A DNA stretch of 64,000 nucleotides, from NCBI GenBank assembly GCA_027488905.1, contig JAIYAT010000039.1, positions 62,001 to 126,000 of the forward strand, given 5' to 3'. A program made the position numbers and the translations under genes. How positions within the stretch are numbered: position 1 is the first letter of the stretch; every line of letters starts with the position of its first letter. Of the stretch, positions 10,015-19,202 are shown one piece after another. This DNA comes from Bacteroidota bacterium. GTDB taxonomy: Bacteria; Bacteroidota; Bacteroidia; UKL13-3. The notes below the pieces were generated by a model. The model saw nothing but the letters and a program-made list of their open reading frames with translations. It searched no databases and was not told where the DNA came from.

Positions 10015-10458
10015 TTATTGCCTTTGTTTTTCTCTCAACATTTTCAATAATTCTCTTTTAAAGCTTTGTTCGGCCACAAAAAATTTAACAACCTTCTGGG
10101 AGCTTAGTACTTTCTTAAATTCTGAAGTATACTTTTTAGTAATATCTACTTCATTGGTTTTGAAGGCAATCATGTCGTTTAAAGCTTTATCTGCTTCTGC
10201 GGTTGTGAGTTGATCTAAATTAATCAACTCCTCTGACATTTCACCTTTAAAATCTTTACGTAACTTTTCAATTTCTGCTTGGTATTTATTGTAAACAGGC
10301 CAAAACTTTTGCGCTTCTTCTGGGCTAAGGTTAAGTTTTTTTGTGATATAAGCCACTTTAAGCGCTTCAATTTTCTCTTTTCGATTCTCTGGCCCTTGGG
10401 CATAACTCGCAAATATTGGAGTTAAAAGGCAAGTTATGATAACAATATATTTTTTCAT
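10015..10458 (-). CDS. Secreted CpxP/Spy-like hypothetical protein
   Basis: Signal peptide, then a helical segment KKLNLSPEEAQKFWPVYNKYQAEIEKLRKDF. Third gene of the sigma-factor operon. Confidence 0.65.
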   Translation of the reverse strand: MKKYIVIITCLLTPIFASYAQGPENRKEKIEALKVAYITKKLNLSPEEAQKFWPVYNKYQAEIEKLRKDFKGEMSEELINLDQLTTAEADKALNDMIAFKTNEVDITKKYTSEFKKVLSSQKVVKFFVAEQSFKRELLKMLREKQRQ

Positions 10459-10468
10459 GATCTTAATT

Positions 10469-10885
10469 TTATAACTCGTTGATTAATAATTCTGTTTCGG
10501 TATTCAATAAAATCTCTTCTTCTATGTCACTGTTTTTAGGTTCGGTTTGATCCAATTCTAAGCACCAACCAGCATCACAAAGTAAATCCACAGTAATTTC
10601 TTCTTGCTGCAAATGACTGATAATTTCTTCAGCATTTGGTTCTTGGTTTTTATTCCTATTTGGTTCAAACAGAAATAAACCAGAAATTATGAAGAGAGAA
10701 GCTGCAATTGCGGTGATGTTGTTTGAATTTACCCAATGGAGCTTTAAACCAATGGTTTTTTTGCTGTTTACATTTTCTATTACCTTGATATTTAGCTTTT
10801 CAAAGTAGTCTTCAGGCACTTTAAAACCCCCAGTTTTTGGAATTGTATTTAGAAAATCTTCTATATTTTTAATTTCGTTATCCAT
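10469..10885 (-). CDS. Putative membrane anti-sigma factor / hypothetical protein
   Basis: Single TM segment (ITAIAASLFIISGLFLF). Located directly downstream of an ECF sigma gene. Confidence 0.6.
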   Translation of the reverse strand: MDNEIKNIEDFLNTIPKTGGFKVPEDYFEKLNIKVIENVNSKKTIGLKLHWVNSNNITAIAASLFIISGLFLFEPNRNKNQEPNAEEIISHLQQEEITVDLLCDAGWCLELDQTEPKNSDIEEEILLNTETELLINEL

Positions 10886-10913
10886 TTTGTTATTTATTAG
10901 AGGCAACTTTTGC

Positions 10914-11474
10914 CTATTGGTTTAAAGACTGCCTAACAAATTGTTCAATCTTTTTAACTGCGTGGTGGTAGGAAGCCTTAAGGGCGCCCACGCTTGTCCC
11001 AAGTATTGATTCAATTTCTTCGTATTTTAGGTTATCATAATATTTCATGTTAAATACCAATCGTTGTTTTTCTGGTAAAGTCAAAATTGCTTGTTGCAAA
11101 ATTCGCTCAGTTTTGTTTCCATCAAAGTAGCTGCCTTCTTCTAATTGATTAGATAATTCCTCTTGCATTTCTTCCATACTGATATTTCTGGCACTTCGCT
11201 TTTTTTGCAGAAAAGCCAGCGCTTCGTTGGTGGCAATTCTAAAGAGCCAAGTGTAAAACTGACTGTCTTCTCGGAAGCTTTCAAGTTTTTCCCAAACTTT
11301 TATAAAGGTGTTCTGAACTACATCGTTCGCGTCGTCATGGTCTATTACTATGCGCCTAACCTGCCAATAAACTTTGCGGTTATACTTTTCCAATAAAAGC
11401 TGAAAGGCCTCTTTTTTGGTGGCAGAGGTTTTGAACTTTTCCAGTAATTGCTTGTCTGTTTGTGTAACTTCCAT
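10914..11474 (-). CDS. ECF RNA polymerase sigma-70 factor
   Basis: DANDVVQNTFIKVWEKLESF (region 2) and LPEKQRLVFNMKYYDNLKYEEIESILGTSVGALKASYHHAVKKI (region 4). Confidence 0.95.
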   Translation of the reverse strand: MEVTQTDKQLLEKFKTSATKKEAFQLLLEKYNRKVYWQVRRIVIDHDDANDVVQNTFIKVWEKLESFREDSQFYTWLFRIATNEALAFLQKKRSARNISMEEMQEELSNQLEEGSYFDGNKTERILQQAILTLPEKQRLVFNMKYYDNLKYEEIESILGTSVGALKASYHHAVKKIEQFVRQSLNQ

Positions 11475-11590
11475 GCAGTATTTCAAAAGTAAGATAGCAA
11501 TTATCTGTTAAGGTTTAATCAGGTTTATGATTTTTGTCAAAACTAATATAAGTTAATATTGGTCTTAAGGAGCGCTGTTATCTTTGTAGC

Positions 11591-12871
11591 ATGCAAAAAC
11601 ACACAAAATTTGTTAGTGCCGAAGAGGCGGTTAAACATGTATTATCTGGTCAAAGAGTTTTTATTCATGGAAGTGCTGCAACGCCAACAGTTTTGTTGGA
11701 TGCGTTATTAAATAGAAAGCAAGAGTTGAGAAAGGTGGAATTAGTAAGTGTTAGTACTATTGGGTTCGACTTAAATGATGAATCATTGGCTGAACACTTT
11801 TTTATCAATTCATTGTTTGTTTCAGATTCTGTAAGAAAGGCAGTTAATTCTAATAGAGGAGATTATGTTCCAGTATTTTTGAGTGAGATTCCTGGTTTTT
11901 TTAGAAAGCAGATATTGCCTTTGGATGTTGCCTTACTGCACGTTTCTGTGCCAGATAAACATGGTTATGTAAGTTTGGGCACTTCTGTAGACGTTGCACG
12001 TGCAGCTTCTCAAACAGCTAAGGTTTTAATTGCTCAAATCAATCCAAACATGCCTCGTACACATGGCGATGCATTTATTCATATTTCCCAAATTGATTAT
12101 GCTGTTTATGTTAACGAGCCACTACCAGTGGTAAGTTATTCTGAATCCAGAGACGAAGTTTGTGAGCAAATTGGAAAAAATGTAGCAGAATTAGTTGAAG
12201 ATGAGGCCACTTTGCAGCTTGGTATTGGTAATATTCCAGATAATGTGCTCAGGAACCTTGGTTCACACAGAAACCTAGGATTGCATACAGAGATGTTTTC
12301 AGATGGAGCCATTGACTTAATAGAAAAGGGCGTTATTAATAATAGCAAAAAGAGAAAAGTAAATGGCTATTGTGTGAGTGGCTTTTTAGTTGGAACCAAA
12401 CGTTTATATGATTTTGTAGATGATAATCCTATTGTAAAATGTATGGACATTAGCTATGTAAACGACCCACATGTGGTAAAGCAAAACCCTAAAGTTACAG
12501 CAATCAATAGTGCCATTGAAATTGATTTAACAGGGCAAGTTTGTGCCGATTCTATTGGTATGTTTCAATATTCTGGAATTGGCGGCCAAATGGATTTTAT
12601 CAGAGGTGCTTCATTGTCGGAAGGGGGTAAACCTATAATTGCATTGCCATCCCGCACCGGAAAAGGCATTTCGCGCATAACGCCAACTTTAAAAACTGGT
12701 GCTGGCGTTGTTACAACCAGAGGCCATATTCATTGGGTGGTTACAGAGTATGGAGCCGTTAACCTTTATGGCAAAAACATGGAGCAGCGTTCAGAGTTGC
12801 TTACTAGTGTTGCTCATCCAGATGATAGAGAGTTTTTAACCAAGGCCGCTTGGGAGCGATTCAATAAATAG
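11591..12871 (+). CDS. Acetyl-CoA hydrolase/transferase family (4-hydroxybutyrate CoA-transferase-like)
   Basis: LQLGIGNIPDNVL, HTEMFSDGAIDLIEKG, CADSIGMFQYSGIGGQMDFIRGA motifs. Confidence 0.92.
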   Translation: MQKHTKFVSAEEAVKHVLSGQRVFIHGSAATPTVLLDALLNRKQELRKVELVSVSTIGFDLNDESLAEHFFINSLFVSDSVRKAVNSNRGDYVPVFLSEIPGFFRKQILPLDVALLHVSVPDKHGYVSLGTSVDVARAASQTAKVLIAQINPNMPRTHGDAFIHISQIDYAVYVNEPLPVVSYSESRDEVCEQIGKNVAELVEDEATLQLGIGNIPDNVLRNLGSHRNLGLHTEMFSDGAIDLIEKGVINNSKKRKVNGYCVSGFLVGTKRLYDFVDDNPIVKCMDISYVNDPHVVKQNPKVTAINSAIEIDLTGQVCADSIGMFQYSGIGGQMDFIRGASLSEGGKPIIALPSRTGKGISRITPTLKTGAGVVTTRGHIHWVVTEYGAVNLYGKNMEQRSELLTSVAHPDDREFLTKAAWERFNK

Positions 12872-12879
12872 CTAAAAGG

Positions 12880-14136
12880 TTAGAATCCGTATTTTCCTTT
12901 GTATTTGCGGGCAAGTTTTACTTGCTCGTTTTCTAAATTAATTGGTTCACCACAAATAAAAGCTGCAGAAAGTATATTAGTCCTCATATCTAAAATGTCA
13001 CCTTCACAAATTACCAAGGAGGCATCCTTGCCAACTTCTAAACTTCCAATTTTGTTGTCAACTCCCAATACTTGCGCAGCATTTAAGGAAATACACTGTA
13101 ATGCTTGTTCCTTAGTTAAGCCATAAGCAACTGCTGTGCCAGCTAAAAATGGTAAATTTCTAGCCTCCCAACTTCCTTCCTTGGTAAGTACCACCTTTAT
13201 CCCAGCTGCTACCAATTGTGCTGGTGTTTTATAAGGTTGATCAACATCATCTGCCTTTTTTTGAGGCAAAGCATGAATGCTGTTTAGAATAATTGGAATA
13301 TTATATTCTTTCAAGAAATCGATTATCATATAGGATTCTGAAGCACCAACCAAGGCTAATTTTACGTTAGGAAATTTAGTTTTAAAAAAGTTAATGGCAT
13401 GCAAAATTCCTTTGGCCTCGTCTGTATGAATGTATAATGTCTGCTTGCCATTCAGCACATTTTTCATGGCATGCATCCTTGCGTTAAAATCTGGATTTGG
13501 CGCCAATTGGTATTGTTGCGCATCTGAAAAGAAGGTTTCAATTTTGGCAATACTTTCCTCTGTTCGTTTCAATTGTTTTTCTGCATCCTCCCCAGAATAA
13601 GGAGAAAGGTGCATGCTAGGCCAATTAATATGAATACCTTCATCTATAGCAACTGCGGCATCTTCCCAATTCCAAGCCTGCATTTTCATGAGGCTGCTGC
13701 TCCCAGATATAATGCCCCCAACAGGCACCGCTTGTGTGTAAAGTATACCATTAAAACTAGCTGTTGGTAAAATTTTAGAATCAGTATTATAGGCAATAAC
13801 AGAACGAACATTTGGGTTGAATAGTCCTGTCTCCGAATAATCTCTGGTTGCTCTAACGGCATCAATTTCGTTAAGTCCCATATAGTTATTCATGGCAATT
13901 AGTCCAGGATAAATGTGTTTTCCTTTGGCCTCAATTACTTTAGCGTTTTTGTAAAGTACTTTTAGTTCTGAACCAACAAAGGTTATTTTGCCGTTTTCCA
14001 TCACCAAAACCCCATTTTCTATTACTTGCCCATTTCCCAAATGGTAGGTGCCGTTTTGTATAATGGTGGTATTGGTTTGACCCAAAGCACAAAATTTTAA
14101 TGTAACAAGAAGTAGTATAAATTGTAATTTTTTCAT
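12880..14136 (-). CDS. Amidohydrolase-like secreted protein
   Basis: GKHIYPGLIAMNNYMGL and LGVDNKIGSLEVGKDASLVICEGD. Start at MKKLQF (14136). Confidence 0.85.
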   Translation of the reverse strand: MKKLQFILLLVTLKFCALGQTNTTIIQNGTYHLGNGQVIENGVLVMENGKITFVGSELKVLYKNAKVIEAKGKHIYPGLIAMNNYMGLNEIDAVRATRDYSETGLFNPNVRSVIAYNTDSKILPTASFNGILYTQAVPVGGIISGSSSLMKMQAWNWEDAAVAIDEGIHINWPSMHLSPYSGEDAEKQLKRTEESIAKIETFFSDAQQYQLAPNPDFNARMHAMKNVLNGKQTLYIHTDEAKGILHAINFFKTKFPNVKLALVGASESYMIIDFLKEYNIPIILNSIHALPQKKADDVDQPYKTPAQLVAAGIKVVLTKEGSWEARNLPFLAGTAVAYGLTKEQALQCISLNAAQVLGVDNKIGSLEVGKDASLVICEGDILDMRTNILSAAFICGEPINLENEQVKLARKYKGKYGF

Positions 14137-14146
14137 GTCTTTTGAT

Positions 14147-17131
14147 TTAGTATTCCTCAACAGTATCGCAATGGTAGTCCATGTCTGGAGCGCTAACATG
14201 CTTGGTTGTTTTTTCACCTTTTTGTTTGGCCAAAATCATTTTTTGAATGATTCTTTCTCTTTCCTTTTTTATAGAAATTCTTAGTTCCTTATCTTTCTCT
14301 AAGCTGAAATAACAAATTCCATCTACAAAAGTCATTTCTGTTTTTGCATAAATGCTTAATGGGTTATCAGACCAAACTACCAAATCAGCATCTTTTCCTA
14401 CTTGGATACTTCCAGTATATTTTTCAATATGCAGCATTTTTGCAGGATTAAGCGTTACCATTTTCCAAGCAGCTTCTTCGCTTAAATTGCCATACTTAAT
14501 CATTTTTGCAGCTTCTTGGTTTAACCTTCTTCCCATTTCTGCATCGTCACTATTAACTGCGGTAACAATTCCCATTTGGTTTAGAATTGCAGCATTTTGT
14601 GGAATAGCATCAATTACTTCATATTTATAAGCCCACCAATCAGCAAAAGTGCTAGCACTGGCGCCATGCGCTTTCATTTTATCTGCAACTTTGTAGCCTT
14701 CCAAAATATGAGTAAAGGTGTTTACTTTAAATCCTAGACTGTCACCTACTTTCATTAACATATTTATTTCACTTTGCACATAACTGTGACAACTGATAAA
14801 TCTTTTCTTGTTAAGTATTTCAACGAGGGTCTCTAATTCTAAATCTTTTCGCGTAAGACTAGGGTTTTCCTTTAACTTCTTTTCATATTCTTTCGCTCTG
14901 ATGAAAGCATCAAAATAGACTTGCTCAACACCCATTCTTGTTTGGGGGTATCGCGAAGTTTCATTTCCCCAATTGCTTTGTTTTACGTTTTCGCCTAACG
15001 CAAATTTAATAAAGCCATCTGCCTCTTTAAATTTCATTTCTTCGGGAGCTTTCCCCCAACGAAGCTTAATTATACTGCTTTGGCCACCAATTGGATTACA
15101 GGAGCCGTGCAATTGTTGGCACGCAATTACACCTCCTGATAGCTGCCTATAAATATTAATATCATCTGCATTAATTACATCTCCAATTCTTACTTCTGCA
15201 GTGTTGTTTTGAGTACATTCATTTACACCTCTGTAAATGCCAATGTGCGAATGCTCATCAATGATACCGCTGCTTAGATGCTTGCCCTTGCAATCTACAA
15301 TTTTGGCATTTGCAAGTGTTAAATTTTTTCCTATCGCTATAATTTTTCCTTTGCTAATGGCTACATCCGTTTCTTTTAAAATCCCATCTTTTTCATTTGT
15401 CCAAATTGTAGCATTTTTGAAGATAACAGATTCTTGCATAGGCGTTTGGTTCAAACCGAACTCTGAAAATGGGTAAATAATTTGGCCAAATTGCTGGGAG
15501 GAATCTATGTTCTTGTTTTCTTGCTTTGCAATTGTGTTTTCTATTAGTTTACCACTAAAACTATGGGTATTGCCAGTTTTATCCCAAGCCAATCCTTTAA
15601 TTTCGGTCGCTTGTTGACTGGCATTGGTTTTACTAACCCAAAATTCGAGTCTTATAAGCAGTTCACTCTCTTTTGATGCAGGAATGCTAGAACTGTAGTA
15701 GCCCGATTTTTGGCTTAAATTAATTTTTAAAGAGTCTTTTGCCCACACAAAAGTTTCTAGTGTTTTATCGTTTTTGATTACAAGTTTTACCAATCCTAAT
15801 TCTGGCAAGTTTAACTCATATACACCCGCAAGTGTTTGATTGTTCCAAGGTTTTAAGGCATTATGGTTACCATTGGTATAATGGTCCAGAATTTCGGAAT
15901 TAGGTTCAAACAAATCATTGCTACTGATAAAAAAATTGGCCATCATTCCTTTTTGTAGACTGCCTATTTTTGAAGCAACATTTAGCATTTTGGCAGGTGA
16001 GAGGGTTAATGCGTTGAGTGCTGCCTCTTTACTAAGGCCATAGGATACAGCTTTTCTGAGGTTGTTTAAAAATTCCTCTGCATTTGCACAACCACTCGAA
16101 GTAATAGCAAAAGGGATGCCTTGTGCATTTACAATCGCTGGATTTTTTGGCGCCATTTCCCAATGTTTTAAGTCGGCAAGATTGATTCTTTCTGCATCAA
16201 AGGGGTCTTGCACCTCAAAGGGTTTTGGGAAGTTTATAGGAATAATTAGGGAATTTCCAGTGGCCTTTATTTCCTGAATTCTTTGGTAATCATCGCCAGT
16301 AGACTTGAGTAGATAATTTATGCCAAATTCCTTTCCAATTTTTGCTGCTCTAAGTGCCGCGTATTTGTTTTCCGTTTCAAAAATGGCTGGCAAACTTTTA
16401 TGTTTTTGAAACTGCTCAAAGCTTAAATTTACTTCTTCCTTATTTTTGCCGTAATAATCAGCATCATAATAGGTTTGCCTGATAAGCGCAACTACGCCCA
16501 TGGCAGAACCCGGATAATCTTGCTTGCTATTTCCTTTGTTAAAGCTTAGGCCTGTTGCAGTTTCTGTGCTAATAATTAGTTGATGTTCTGGGCCTTTGCC
16601 TGTTAACACCAAAGTTCCGCTACCTCTAAAAATTCCATCCTGTAAAATGCTTAGGGTTGAACCAAAACCAGAGGAAAGGTATTGTTCACTTTTTTTATCA
16701 TCAAATTCAAAAATTTCAACAGATTTTCTATCCAGATGAATGGCATCATTCCAAGTATAAGCCCCAGGTTTGTTATTTTCATATTGTTGCTGTTTTTTAT
16801 GTTTCGATTCTTTTTCTTGGTTCAAACCATAATTGCTAAACAAATCTATAAATGAAGGATAAATATAACGACCATTGAGGTTTATGATTTTTGCTTCTTT
16901 TGGAATTGGTAAACTACTGCTTTGAATCGCATCAATTTTACCCTCTTTGATGATAAGCGTGGCGTCTTTGAGCAATGTATTTGGGGTAGTTTGAATATTT
17001 GCATGAACAAAAGCGATAAGTTGAACCCGTTTATCATTTGGTCCATTTTGGGGAAACCCAATTTGAGCAAAACAATTACTTATAAACAATATTCCAAGGC
17101 TCAAAAGTGTTATCCTAAACAAGTACTTCAT
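14147..17131 (-). CDS. Large amidohydrolase family protein with two amidohydrolase-like halves
   Basis: N-half IYPSFIDLFSNYG…KIGSLQKGMMANF. C-half LSSGIIDEHSHIGI…TGSIQVGKDADLVVWSDNPL. Confidence 0.88.
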   Translation of the reverse strand: MKYLFRITLLSLGILFISNCFAQIGFPQNGPNDKRVQLIAFVHANIQTTPNTLLKDATLIIKEGKIDAIQSSSLPIPKEAKIINLNGRYIYPSFIDLFSNYGLNQEKESKHKKQQQYENNKPGAYTWNDAIHLDRKSVEIFEFDDKKSEQYLSSGFGSTLSILQDGIFRGSGTLVLTGKGPEHQLIISTETATGLSFNKGNSKQDYPGSAMGVVALIRQTYYDADYYGKNKEEVNLSFEQFQKHKSLPAIFETENKYAALRAAKIGKEFGINYLLKSTGDDYQRIQEIKATGNSLIIPINFPKPFEVQDPFDAERINLADLKHWEMAPKNPAIVNAQGIPFAITSSGCANAEEFLNNLRKAVSYGLSKEAALNALTLSPAKMLNVASKIGSLQKGMMANFFISSNDLFEPNSEILDHYTNGNHNALKPWNNQTLAGVYELNLPELGLVKLVIKNDKTLETFVWAKDSLKINLSQKSGYYSSSIPASKESELLIRLEFWVSKTNASQQATEIKGLAWDKTGNTHSFSGKLIENTIAKQENKNIDSSQQFGQIIYPFSEFGLNQTPMQESVIFKNATIWTNEKDGILKETDVAISKGKIIAIGKNLTLANAKIVDCKGKHLSSGIIDEHSHIGIYRGVNECTQNNTAEVRIGDVINADDINIYRQLSGGVIACQQLHGSCNPIGGQSSIIKLRWGKAPEEMKFKEADGFIKFALGENVKQSNWGNETSRYPQTRMGVEQVYFDAFIRAKEYEKKLKENPSLTRKDLELETLVEILNKKRFISCHSYVQSEINMLMKVGDSLGFKVNTFTHILEGYKVADKMKAHGASASTFADWWAYKYEVIDAIPQNAAILNQMGIVTAVNSDDAEMGRRLNQEAAKMIKYGNLSEEAAWKMVTLNPAKMLHIEKYTGSIQVGKDADLVVWSDNPLSIYAKTEMTFVDGICYFSLEKDKELRISIKKERERIIQKMILAKQKGEKTTKHVSAPDMDYHCDTVEEY

Positions 17132-17237
17132 TTTGTGGTGATTTGTGGCAATTTATAAATTATTCTATTTTTTGTTTGTAAGAAATTATGTGAATGGTTT
17201 TTTAACTTTGACTAACTTGGTTAAGTTTGGAGGATAG

Positions 17238-18110
17238 ATGAGTATTTTAGAAGAGATTAAATATCGGTTTAATTATGGGAATGCTATTATTAGAATTATT
17301 CTAGTAAATGTTTTAGTATTCTTAATATTTTCAATTTTTCAATTGATTTCATTTTTGTTTCAACTAGATTTTGGAATTAGCTTGATTAATTGGTTTTCGT
17401 TGCCTGCTTCGTTTTCTAGATTGCTATACCAGCCTTGGAGTATCATAACTTACATGTTCTTACATTCAGGTTTATTTCATTTGATTTTTAACATGTTATG
17501 GTTGTATTGGTTAGGTGAATTATTTCAACAATACTTAGGCAACTCAAAAACTTATCAGGCATATTTTTTAGGAGGTATTTTTGGGGGTTTAATTTATATG
17601 GTGGCTTACAATGTATTTCCAGCATTCTCTAATAGGGTAATGTTTGAAATGGCCTTAGGGGCTTCTGCTGGTGTATTGTCTATTGTAGTTGCTACGGCTA
17701 CTTTGTTGCCAAATTATGGTATTAGCTTACTGTTTTTGGGCTCTATTAAGCTAAAATATATTGCCATAATTACTGTATTAATTGATTTGATTAGTATCCC
17801 ACAGGGTAATCCTGGAGGACATATTGCACATTTAGGCGGTGCGGCATTTGGTTATTTCTTCATAAAACTCATTTACAGTAAATCTGAGGTCCCAAATATG
17901 TTGGATAAGATATTTGAGTTTTTTTCTAATGGTTTTAAGACTAAACCCAAATTAAAGGTTCATCATAAGTCTAACACAAGAGTTACAACTTCTGACTATG
18001 GAAAACCAACCCAAGGAGAAGTAGATGCAATTCTTGATAAAATAATTAAAGGTGGTTATGAAAGTTTAACAAAGAAAGAGAAGGAAATCTTATTTAAAGC
18101 GGGTAAGTAA
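17238..18110 (+). CDS. Rhomboid family intramembrane serine protease
   Basis: HSGLFHLIFNMLWLYWLG, ALGASAGVLSIV (GxSxG) and HIAHLGGAAFGY. Confidence 0.93.
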   Translation: MSILEEIKYRFNYGNAIIRIILVNVLVFLIFSIFQLISFLFQLDFGISLINWFSLPASFSRLLYQPWSIITYMFLHSGLFHLIFNMLWLYWLGELFQQYLGNSKTYQAYFLGGIFGGLIYMVAYNVFPAFSNRVMFEMALGASAGVLSIVVATATLLPNYGISLLFLGSIKLKYIAIITVLIDLISIPQGNPGGHIAHLGGAAFGYFFIKLIYSKSEVPNMLDKIFEFFSNGFKTKPKLKVHHKSNTRVTTSDYGKPTQGEVDAILDKIIKGGYESLTKKEKEILFKAGK

Positions 18111-18111
18111 T

Positions 18112-19200
18112 TTGAAGTTGATTCTTAAAATATTGTTGCTTGTGAATGCCTTAGTTGGTATTGGCATGATAGGAGCATATTTAGCACCAATTTTTTCTCC
18201 ACGCGATTTTTGGTTTCTTGCTTTTCTTGGGTTGAGTTTTCCTTTTTTGGTACTACTAGATTTTTTGTTTTGTGTGGGTTGGCTAGTTGGGAAAAAGTAT
18301 AAATTAGCAATTTTCTCTGTATCACTTTTATTGCCTGCAATTCCTCATGTTCCGGCCTATTTGCAAATAAATCCAAAAGTAAGTGCAAATGAAGCTGGGA
18401 TATTTTTGAATGTTGTTGATTTCAATACACATTACATGGGTGCTTATGATTTTATGGGAAAGGATAGCAATTATTTCTTTGCATTGTTAGACACTTTAAA
18501 ACCTGATGTTATTTGCTTACAAGAGTTTACAAATTTGGGTGGCTATCAGCAAAAGCCCATGTTTAAGCGTTTTTCCAATGAATATAAAAGCTATGCAAAT
18601 TACAATGCAGATATTTTAAGTCAAACCTACCCAACAGGTTATGGCGTTTGCATATTTAGCAAATATCCGATTATCAAGAAAGGCTTTTTAGAAAGAGTGA
18701 CCCAATCTAGCAATCTTTCTCTCTTTGCAGACATTGTAGTAGGGAAAGATACGATTAGAGTAATAAATACTCATTTAAAGTCTATTGTTTTTGATAGAAA
18801 GGATTATTGGGCAGTTGAGCAAATGGCAAGTGGAGAGGATTTATTAGAAACAGCTGATTTCAGAAGAATTGTAGCAAAGTTGAAATATGCTTTTAAGGAA
18901 AGGGCTAAACAAGCTGAGCATTTAAGAGAGCAAATGGAAGGCAGTCCATATAAACTTATTGTTTGTGGAGATTTTAATGATTCTCCAATGAGTTATTCAT
19001 ACCGAACAATTCGCCGCAATTTGAAAGATGCTTTTATGGAATCTGGATATGGGATGAGTAGAACCTATATTGGTAAAATGCCTTCCTTCAGAATAGATTA
19101 TATATTACACGACAAAACTTGGAATAGCTTCAATTATAGAACAAACAAACTTAATTTTAGCGACCATAAAATGATCAGTTGTACCATAAAACTAAGGTGA
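18112..19200 (+). CDS. Endonuclease/exonuclease/phosphatase family membrane protein
   Basis: DVICLQEF, INTHLKS, VCGDFNDSPMSYSYR, DYILHD, SDHKMI motifs. Apparent TTG start. Confidence 0.9.
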   Translation: MKLILKILLLVNALVGIGMIGAYLAPIFSPRDFWFLAFLGLSFPFLVLLDFLFCVGWLVGKKYKLAIFSVSLLLPAIPHVPAYLQINPKVSANEAGIFLNVVDFNTHYMGAYDFMGKDSNYFFALLDTLKPDVICLQEFTNLGGYQQKPMFKRFSNEYKSYANYNADILSQTYPTGYGVCIFSKYPIIKKGFLERVTQSSNLSLFADIVVGKDTIRVINTHLKSIVFDRKDYWAVEQMASGEDLLETADFRRIVAKLKYAFKERAKQAEHLREQMEGSPYKLIVCGDFNDSPMSYSYRTIRRNLKDAFMESGYGMSRTYIGKMPSFRIDYILHDKTWNSFNYRTNKLNFSDHKMISCTIKLR

Positions 19201-19202
19201 TC

